Source of the DNA: Lachnospiraceae bacterium
Lineage (GTDB): Bacteria; Bacillota; Clostridia; Lachnospirales; Lachnospiraceae
Assembly (NCBI GenBank): GCA_017523785.1
Contig: JAFWVX010000034.1
Span: forward strand, 1 to 51,118
Direction of reading: 5' to 3'
DNA: 51,118 nt
In this document: piece by piece, positions 46,118-51,118 of the stretch
Position numbering within the stretch: the first letter of the stretch is position 1
Layout: every line of letters begins with the position of its first letter
Position numbers and translations under genes: made by a program
Notes under the pieces: generated by a model
Told to the model about the DNA's origin: nothing
Databases searched by the model: none
Seen by the model: only the letters and a program-made list of their open reading frames with translations

Positions 46118-46524
46118 TGAATAAAGTTAGATTACAAGTTATATCGCCAGAGAAAGTGGTGTATGATGGTGAATGCACAATGATTGAATATAACACCACT
46201 GAAGGTTTTGTTGGAATACTTCCTGGACATGTTGCGATGACACAGATTATAGCACCTGGTAAACTTACCATCTATGAAGAGGGAAAAGAAAAACCGATGT
46301 ATGCTGCAGTGATGTCAGGTGTTGCAACTATAATGCCAGATAATATTACTTTGCTGACAGAGATTATAGAACTTCCAAAAGATATAAATATAGAGAGAGC
46401 AAAGGAATCTAAGGCGAGGGCTGAGCAGAGAATTGCAGAGAAGATGGAAGGACTAAATATTGAGAGAGCAGAGCAGGCTATAAAAAGAGCGAATGTACGT
46501 CTTGAGGTTGCGGAACTTAAATAA
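46117..46524 (+). CDS. atpC: ATP synthase F1 subunit epsilon
   Basis: A 135-residue rotor subunit that can inhibit ATP hydrolysis. The N-terminal beta sandwich shows VISPEKVVYDGECTMIEY and GFVGILPGHVAM; the C-terminal two helices (RAKESKARAEQRIAEKMEG; RAEQAIKRANVRLEVAEL) form the regulatory arm. It is the last gene of the operon, ending just before the terminator. Confidence 0.95.
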
Positions 46525-46544
46525 ACGGGGCGACCCGTTTTTTT
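46523..46544 (+). terminator. Terminator of the atp operon
   Basis: AAACGGG (46523-46529) / CCCGTTT (46534-46540) with a GCGA tetraloop and continuing T residues. The atpC stop (46522-46524) partly lies in its base. Confidence 0.93.
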
Positions 46545-46557
46545 AATTCTATAAATA

Positions 46558-46566
46558 TGTTATAAT
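46558..46566 (+). promoter_or_regulatory. Extended -10 promoter of maf
   Basis: TGTTATAAT ends six bases (GAAATT) before the ATG at 46573. There is no Shine-Dalgarno, and transcription should start at or within a base of the ATG. Confidence 0.65.
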
Positions 46567-46572
46567 GAAATT

Positions 46573-47127
46573 ATGTATAAGAGTGAGAAAATAATTCTCG
46601 CCTCTGCCTCGCCTCGTAGGAAGGAAATTCTTGAGAGGAATGGTGTTAAATTTGAGATTTTTGTACCTAAGGGCGAGGAGAAAAACATAGTGGGCGAGAA
46701 ATATAGTGAAACTTTAGTAAATGATTGTGCGGTGGAAAAGGCGAAATCCGTAGGTGCGAACGCAACAATTGTAAGCTGCGACACTGTAGTAGTGAACGAT
46801 GGTATAATTATTGGCAAACCAAAGGATAGAGAAGATGCAATTAGTATACTTAGGTCACTATCTGGCAAGACTCATATAGTTGCATCATCAGTTTGTGTGA
46901 TGAAAGGCGAAGAAATAAAAGTTGCTCATGAGATTACTAAAGTAACATTTAGAGAGTTGAGAGAAAAAGAAATTGAAGATTATATAGACCGCTGTAATCC
47001 ACTTGATAAGGCAGGAAGTTATGGAATACAGGATGAGGGATTTAATTTTGCTGTGAAGGTGGATGGAAATCTTGATAATGTGATAGGATTTCCGATGAAT
47101 TCATTTAAGAAAATTATTAAAATATAA
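46573..47127 (+). CDS. maf: Maf-family nucleoside triphosphate pyrophosphatase
   Basis: A 184-residue house-cleaning enzyme that hydrolyses non-canonical or modified nucleotides. It begins IILASASPRRKEIL (SxSPRR motif, residues about 9-18), and shows VSCDTVV (about 74-80) with the catalytic Asp, GKPKDREDA, and the C-terminal DKAGSYGIQD and GNLDNVIGFPMN signatures. The mRNA appears leaderless. The following MATE gene begins 16 bases after the stop, so the two may be co-transcribed. Confidence 0.96.
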   Translation: MYKSEKIILASASPRRKEILERNGVKFEIFVPKGEEKNIVGEKYSETLVNDCAVEKAKSVGANATIVSCDTVVVNDGIIIGKPKDREDAISILRSLSGKTHIVASSVCVMKGEEIKVAHEITKVTFRELREKEIEDYIDRCNPLDKAGSYGIQDEGFNFAVKVDGNLDNVIGFPMNSFKKIIKI

Positions 47128-47143
47128 AGGTAGGTTATAAGAA

Positions 47144-49156
47144 ATGAATGAAAGTACTTATTTAGGAACAGAAAAAACTGGAAAGTTATTACTTAAATTT
47201 GCATTGCCAGCAATATTTGGTTTGATAATTCAAAGTTTATACAATATCGTTGACCAAATATTTGTTGGACAAGGTATAGGATATCTTGGAAATGCGGCGA
47301 CGGGAATTATTTTCCCACTCACCATGATAGGACTCGGTTTTGGTGTATTCTTTGGAGACGGAGTCTCATCAACTATGAGTATGGCACTTGGTAGAGGGGA
47401 GGGAAGAAATGTAGATAAAGCAGTTGGCACTAGTATTACTGTATCACTACTCGTTGGAATAGTTTATACTATAATTTATTATATACTTGGAGATAAATTA
47501 CTTTATCTTGTAGGTGCAACAGATGCAAATCTTGAGATGACAAGACAGTATGGCTTTGTAATATTTTTAATGATGCCACTTTTTATTGCACAGACAACTA
47601 TGTCAGGAGCTATAAGGTCTGACGGAAGTCCAAATTATGCGATGGTTGGTATGCTTGCTGGTGCAGTATTTAATATAATTGGAGACCCAATTGCTATTTT
47701 TGTTTTAAAACTTGGAATAGCTGGTGCTGCATATGCTACTATACTTGGTCAATTTTTAAGTTTCATTATATATGCATTTTATTTTTTGAAATCAAAAAAC
47801 TTTACTTTAAGTGCTAAGAGTTTTATTCCAAAGTTTAGTGTGCTAAGAAGAATAATGGCACTTGGGTCATCAAGTCTACTTACTCAGATAGCCGTCGTAA
47901 TTGTAACAGTTGTAAATAATATTTTGCTTGTGAAGTATGGTGCATTATCAGCATATGGTTCTGATGTATCACTTGCTGCATTTGTAGTTATAATGAAACT
48001 TTATCAAATTGTATTATGTATAGCAATAGGTATAGCAGCAGGCGGACAGCCAATAGTAGGATATAACTTTGGTGCAAATAAGTATGATAGAGTCGCCGAC
48101 CTTTTGAAAAAGATGTTGATTTGGACACTTGTGTCATGTGGAATTTGTTGGGCACTCTTTCAAATATTCCCAACATTCTTTGTAGAATTATTTGGCTCTG
48201 ACAATGCAAACTATATACTATTTGCGACACAGTGCTTAAGAATTTATTTGCTACTTCTTGTGCCTGCGTGTCTTGTAAAAGTATGTGCTATATTTTTACA
48301 ATCAATCGGAGCTGCAAAACTTGCAGCGCCATTATCTGTATTTAGAGATATCTTGCTTATAGTTTTATCAGTTTCACTTGCAAATGCTTCTGGCATAGAA
48401 GGAATATTTTTCGCAGCACCAATTACTGACATTATAACCACAGCAGTTACTGCCGTAGTGATGATAGGTGTTATAAAATCATTTGAGAAGAGTAAAATTG
48501 CTGAGGTTGCTACAGTTACAGCAAATATTTCTGAGGAAGAAAAAGAAAAATTACTTGAAGGAATTATTAAAAAATCTATTGATGGAGTTGTTATCGCAAT
48601 TTCTCGTGAGCACGGAACTGCTGGTAAAAGAGTTGGTGAGGCAATTGCTAAAAAACTCAATATACCATTTTATTGCACTGAGATTATGGAAGTTGCAAGT
48701 ATACAAAGTGGTATGTCACATCAATTTATAAAAGACATAAATACTAATGACAATACTGCATTTGGAGGATACTATAGTGCTTCTGCCGTTCAATATGCTA
48801 TGACAGCTCAAGCAAAAGCAATAAATAAAATTGCAGATGCAGGATCGTGCGTAATGGTGGGTAGAGCATGCGACTATGTTCTTAAGGAAAGAAAAAATGT
48901 TGTAAAAGTATTTATTCATGCTCCTTTTGAATATAAAGTAAATAAAGTAATGGAAATGTATCACGATGATAAAGAAAAGGCAGAGACATTTGTAAAGAGG
49001 TCAGATAGTGCAAGAGCAAATTACTATAGGAGTGTCTCAGGACATGAATGGGGAAATTCAGATATGTATGACCTATCTATAAATTCAAGTATAGGAATTG
49101 ATGAAGCGGCGAATGTAATTATAAGTTATATAAATAGTGTGAAAAAAACTGCTTAG
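47144..49156 (+). CDS. MATE-family transporter fused to a cytidylate-kinase-like domain
   Basis: A 670-residue fusion. Residues 1-455 are a MATE multidrug/Na+ antiporter with twelve helices (GKLLLKFALPAIFGLIIQSL; YNIVDQIFVGQG; GQPIVGYNFGANK). From about 470 to 665 there is a soluble domain of the Cytidylate_kin2 type: P-loop-like ISREHGTAGKRVGEAIAKKL (about 486-505), VMVGRACDYVL (about 573-583), VFIHAPFEYKV, and SDSARANYYRSV. It would sit on the cytoplasmic face. Whether it still phosphorylates nucleotides is uncertain, as the loop reads GTAGKR. No frameshift is present; the two parts lie in one uninterrupted frame. Confidence 0.9.
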   Translation: MNESTYLGTEKTGKLLLKFALPAIFGLIIQSLYNIVDQIFVGQGIGYLGNAATGIIFPLTMIGLGFGVFFGDGVSSTMSMALGRGEGRNVDKAVGTSITVSLLVGIVYTIIYYILGDKLLYLVGATDANLEMTRQYGFVIFLMMPLFIAQTTMSGAIRSDGSPNYAMVGMLAGAVFNIIGDPIAIFVLKLGIAGAAYATILGQFLSFIIYAFYFLKSKNFTLSAKSFIPKFSVLRRIMALGSSSLLTQIAVVIVTVVNNILLVKYGALSAYGSDVSLAAFVVIMKLYQIVLCIAIGIAAGGQPIVGYNFGANKYDRVADLLKKMLIWTLVSCGICWALFQIFPTFFVELFGSDNANYILFATQCLRIYLLLLVPACLVKVCAIFLQSIGAAKLAAPLSVFRDILLIVLSVSLANASGIEGIFFAAPITDIITTAVTAVVMIGVIKSFEKSKIAEVATVTANISEEEKEKLLEGIIKKSIDGVVIAISREHGTAGKRVGEAIAKKLNIPFYCTEIMEVASIQSGMSHQFIKDINTNDNTAFGGYYSASAVQYAMTAQAKAINKIADAGSCVMVGRACDYVLKERKNVVKVFIHAPFEYKVNKVMEMYHDDKEKAETFVKRSDSARANYYRSVSGHEWGNSDMYDLSINSSIGIDEAANVIISYINSVKKTA

Positions 49157-49166
49157 TGAGGTTAAT

Positions 49167-50330
49167 ATGAAAAATGATAAAGTAGTCATACTCGGCTCCA
49201 CTGGCAGCATTGGGACACAGGCAATAGATGTCATAAAAACTGTCGGTGATAAAAAAATAGTTGCTCTAGCATGTAAGAGTGATGTTAAAAAATTGTATGA
49301 GCAAGTGAAACAGACAAAAGTTAAACTTGTTGCTATTTATGATGAAGATGCTGCGACTGAATTTAAAAACATTTGCAGAGAAAAAAAAATAGATGTCAAA
49401 GTTTTAGTTGGAATGGATGGACTTATAAAACTTGCGACGCTTAAAAGTGCTGACATAGTTTTGATTTCTGTAGTTGGTATGATAGGTATAAGACCGACTA
49501 TAGAAGCTGTGAAAGCAAAAAAAATTATTTGTCTTGCAAATAAAGAATCGCTTGTGTGTGCAGGCGATATTATTATGCCACTTGCTAAAAAAAATAAAGT
49601 TGAGATAAGGCCTGTAGATTCTGAACATTCTGCTATTTGGCAGTGTTTGCAGGGTGAAAATAAAAAATCAGTAAAGAAAATTGTTGTCACTGCATCTGGT
49701 GGGCCATTTTATGGAAAAAAATTATCTGAACTTAAAAATATCAAAGTTGAAGACGCTTTAAACCACCCAAATTGGGCTATGGGAAGAAAAATTACTATAG
49801 ATAGTTCTACTCTCGTAAATAAGGGCCTTGAGATTATGGAGGCACACCACTTATTTGATATGCCATATGATAAAATCGATGTGGTTGTTCAAAGAGAGTC
49901 GCTTGTTCATGGTATGGTTGAGTTCGTAGATGGGGCTATAAAGGCCCAAATAGGGGTGCCATCTATGAGAATCCCAATAGAATATTCGCTTTATGCAGAA
50001 AATAGAAAATTTATACAAGAAAAAGAGGTAAATTGGTCAAAAATCGCCAAAATCAGTATAGGAATGCCAGATTTGAAGACTTTTAAGGGACTAGCACTTG
50101 CCTATAAGGCCATAAAAATAGGCGGTCTTATGCCATCTGTCTATAATGCCTTAAATGAGGTGGCTGTTTCGCTCTTTTTGGAGCGAAAAATTAAGTATTT
50201 AGACATAGCAAATTCTATCGAAAAAGGGATGAAAAAGTTCGAAAAAGAGGGCTTAAATAAGCTAAAATTCACCGTTAATGACATAGAAAGGACTATGGAT
50301 TTCGCAAAAAAAGTATTAAGAATTTATTAA
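49167..50330 (+). CDS. dxr: 1-deoxy-D-xylulose 5-phosphate reductoisomerase
   Basis: A 387-residue enzyme of the non-mevalonate isoprenoid pathway, converting DXP to MEP with NADPH. The NADPH-binding start is VVILGSTGSIGTQAIDVI. The metal and substrate motifs are RPVDSEHSAIWQCLQG (about 150-165), VTASGGPFYG, HPNWAMGRKITIDSSTLVNKGLEIMEAH (about 198-225), and LVHGMVEF. It follows the MATE fusion by 10 bases. High confidence. Confidence 0.97.
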   Translation: MKNDKVVILGSTGSIGTQAIDVIKTVGDKKIVALACKSDVKKLYEQVKQTKVKLVAIYDEDAATEFKNICREKKIDVKVLVGMDGLIKLATLKSADIVLISVVGMIGIRPTIEAVKAKKIICLANKESLVCAGDIIMPLAKKNKVEIRPVDSEHSAIWQCLQGENKKSVKKIVVTASGGPFYGKKLSELKNIKVEDALNHPNWAMGRKITIDSSTLVNKGLEIMEAHHLFDMPYDKIDVVVQRESLVHGMVEFVDGAIKAQIGVPSMRIPIEYSLYAENRKFIQEKEVNWSKIAKISIGMPDLKTFKGLALAYKAIKIGGLMPSVYNALNEVAVSLFLERKIKYLDIANSIEKGMKKFEKEGLNKLKFTVNDIERTMDFAKKVLRIY

Positions 50331-50514
50331 GATAATAGAAAATATCAATATTTTTTGCTAATATTAATGTATATATATGGAGGGGAATGTGCGTTATGAA
50401 CACTATTCCGTTGTTTGTGTATGAAAAATAGAAGTAGTACGCTTTGTTTTTGTATTTATAATATAATATTAGGTTTTAATGTTTCCATTATTTAAATTAT
50501 ATGGAGGTGTTGTG
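50331..50514 (+). other. Intergenic leader with a possible short peptide
   Basis: This AT-rich spacer holds GGAGGGG (50379-50385) followed by two overlapping mini-frames (GTG 50389 and ATG 50397, 11 codons each), then TATAAT-like sequence at 50461-50466. A leader peptide is possible but nothing else supports it. Confidence 0.2.
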
Positions 50515-51118
50515 ATGTGTTTTGATGTAAAGAAAAGAAAGATGATTGCACTAGTATTAATTGTATCACAGTTAATTGTAAATGCTGGGATGCAAACTTT
50601 TGCTGTGTCATTTAGCAAGATAGTAGATAATACTTTGGATGCGATGCAACAACCTGAAAACATATCAACAAAATATTATGAAGAGTTTTATTATGAATCA
50701 AAAACATATCTTTTTAATGATGGAAACGAAGATAATGAAGATGAAACAAATTTTGATACAGCAAATCAAAATGATGAGATAGAAAATAATAATGACGATA
50801 AAGAAAATGATGGTGTAGGTGCGAGCGAAACAACTGTAGGGGCGAAGCTTGGCGAGTCCGAAGAAGATACAGGGGCGAGCACTGAGAGCCCTGACGAAGA
50901 TGATGAAGATGAGGCAGACACACAAGAATACGAAGAAGAGCCAGAAGAAGATACAGTAGAATACGAAGAAGAACCAGAAGAAGATGAGACAGACGATGTT
51001 CCAATTGATGGTGACTACGAAGATGTGCCAGAAGAAATTTTAGATGATGAGACGACTGTTGATGAAACCGAAGAAGATGTAGAGACTACAGAAGAAAGTG
51101 GGACTAGTGAAACTCGCC
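50515..51118 (+). CDS. Acidic secreted protein, C-terminus beyond the window
   Basis: An open frame of 201 codons runs from ATG 50515 to the right edge. GGAGGT (50503-50508) precedes the start. The N-terminus is a signal peptide (KKRKMIALVLIVSQLIVNAG, cleavage after TFA, about residue 30). Beyond residue 60 the chain is extremely acidic and low-complexity: short EEPEEDT/EYEEEPEED-type repeats and Asp/Glu/Thr runs, a spacer typical of wall- or surface-attached proteins. Three copies of the GTAGGGGCG repeat are read in frame as GVGASETTVGAKLGE and TGASTESPD. No domain is visible before the edge. Confidence 0.8.
   Translation, partial: MCFDVKKRKMIALVLIVSQLIVNAGMQTFAVSFSKIVDNTLDAMQQPENISTKYYEEFYYESKTYLFNDGNEDNEDETNFDTANQNDEIENNNDDKENDGVGASETTVGAKLGESEEDTGASTESPDEDDEDEADTQEYEEEPEEDTVEYEEEPEEDETDDVPIDGDYEDVPEEILDDETTVDETEEDVETTEESGTSETR
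50814..50893 (+). repeat. Three degenerate GTAGGGGCG repeats inside the acidic-protein gene
   Basis: Copies at 50814-50827 (TGTAGGTGCGAGCG), 50835-50860 (TGTAGGGGCGAAGC then TTGGCGAGTCCG) and 50869-50893 (ACAGGGGCGAGCACTGAGAG then CCCTG). All read in the same orientation and stay in frame, coding variants of VGAS/TESP. Confidence 0.75.

Overview
The window looks like chromosomal DNA of a low-GC, Gram-positive anaerobe of the Clostridia (Lachnospiraceae-like). The grounds are the strong AT bias, AGGAGG ribosome sites, TTGACA/TATAAT promoters, a single-chain glycyl-tRNA synthetase, NusG-domain-II and DUF6273 proteins, and an F-type ATP synthase with a sodium-type c subunit. Family names come from motif reading alone; no database search was possible.

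Left edge (1-4357, minus strand): a branched-chain amino-acid ABC operon (livK, livH, livM, then livG). The last complete gene is not a normal livG. Its first half is LivG and its second half, from the Walker B motif onward, is PotA; the start of potB follows. livF, the 3' end of livG and the 5' half of potA are missing, so two operons appear joined at the shared LLLDEP motif.

Defence island (5121-18353, plus strand): seven tightly packed, very AT-rich genes. In order they are a 1204-residue helical STAND-like protein without a visible P-loop, an intact Ser/Thr protein kinase, hsdR, hsdM, hsdS, an uncharacterised 245-residue protein, and an AlbA/HATPase/winged-helix protein. Overlaps and gaps of at most 22 bases suggest one transcript. 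The kinase plus giant-protein pair on the same transcript as a type I restriction system is the best candidate here for an undescribed defence module.

Housekeeping region (18381-38059): rarA and an ABC-F ATPase; a small secreted protein; rplM-rpsI with a structured leader; a lipoprotein with glmS; a triple-DUF6273 lipoprotein; a secreted SGNH hydrolase coupled to greA and glyS; a DUF1538 membrane protein with two P-II-like proteins; a secreted GGPG-motif protein; then tig, clpP and clpX. A strongly folded, unclassified RNA-like element follows glmS.

Right part (38060-51118): a NusG-II protein diverging from an ECF S component; the complete atp operon preceded by an unannotated 42-codon membrane ORF and atpI-like gene; maf; a MATE transporter fused to a cytidylate-kinase-like domain; dxr; and the start of a very acidic secreted protein that runs off the end.

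A palindromic repeat family (core GTAGGGGCGGA..TCCGCCC or GTAGGGGCGAGC..GCGAGCCCG) occurs about fifteen times from 19.9 kb onward: in operon spacers (notably on both sides of atpE), and in frame inside the ABC-F and terminal acidic-protein genes. Several genes (maf, the NusG-II gene, probably rarA) have a TATAAT box 6-9 bases before the ATG and no Shine-Dalgarno, suggesting leaderless mRNAs.
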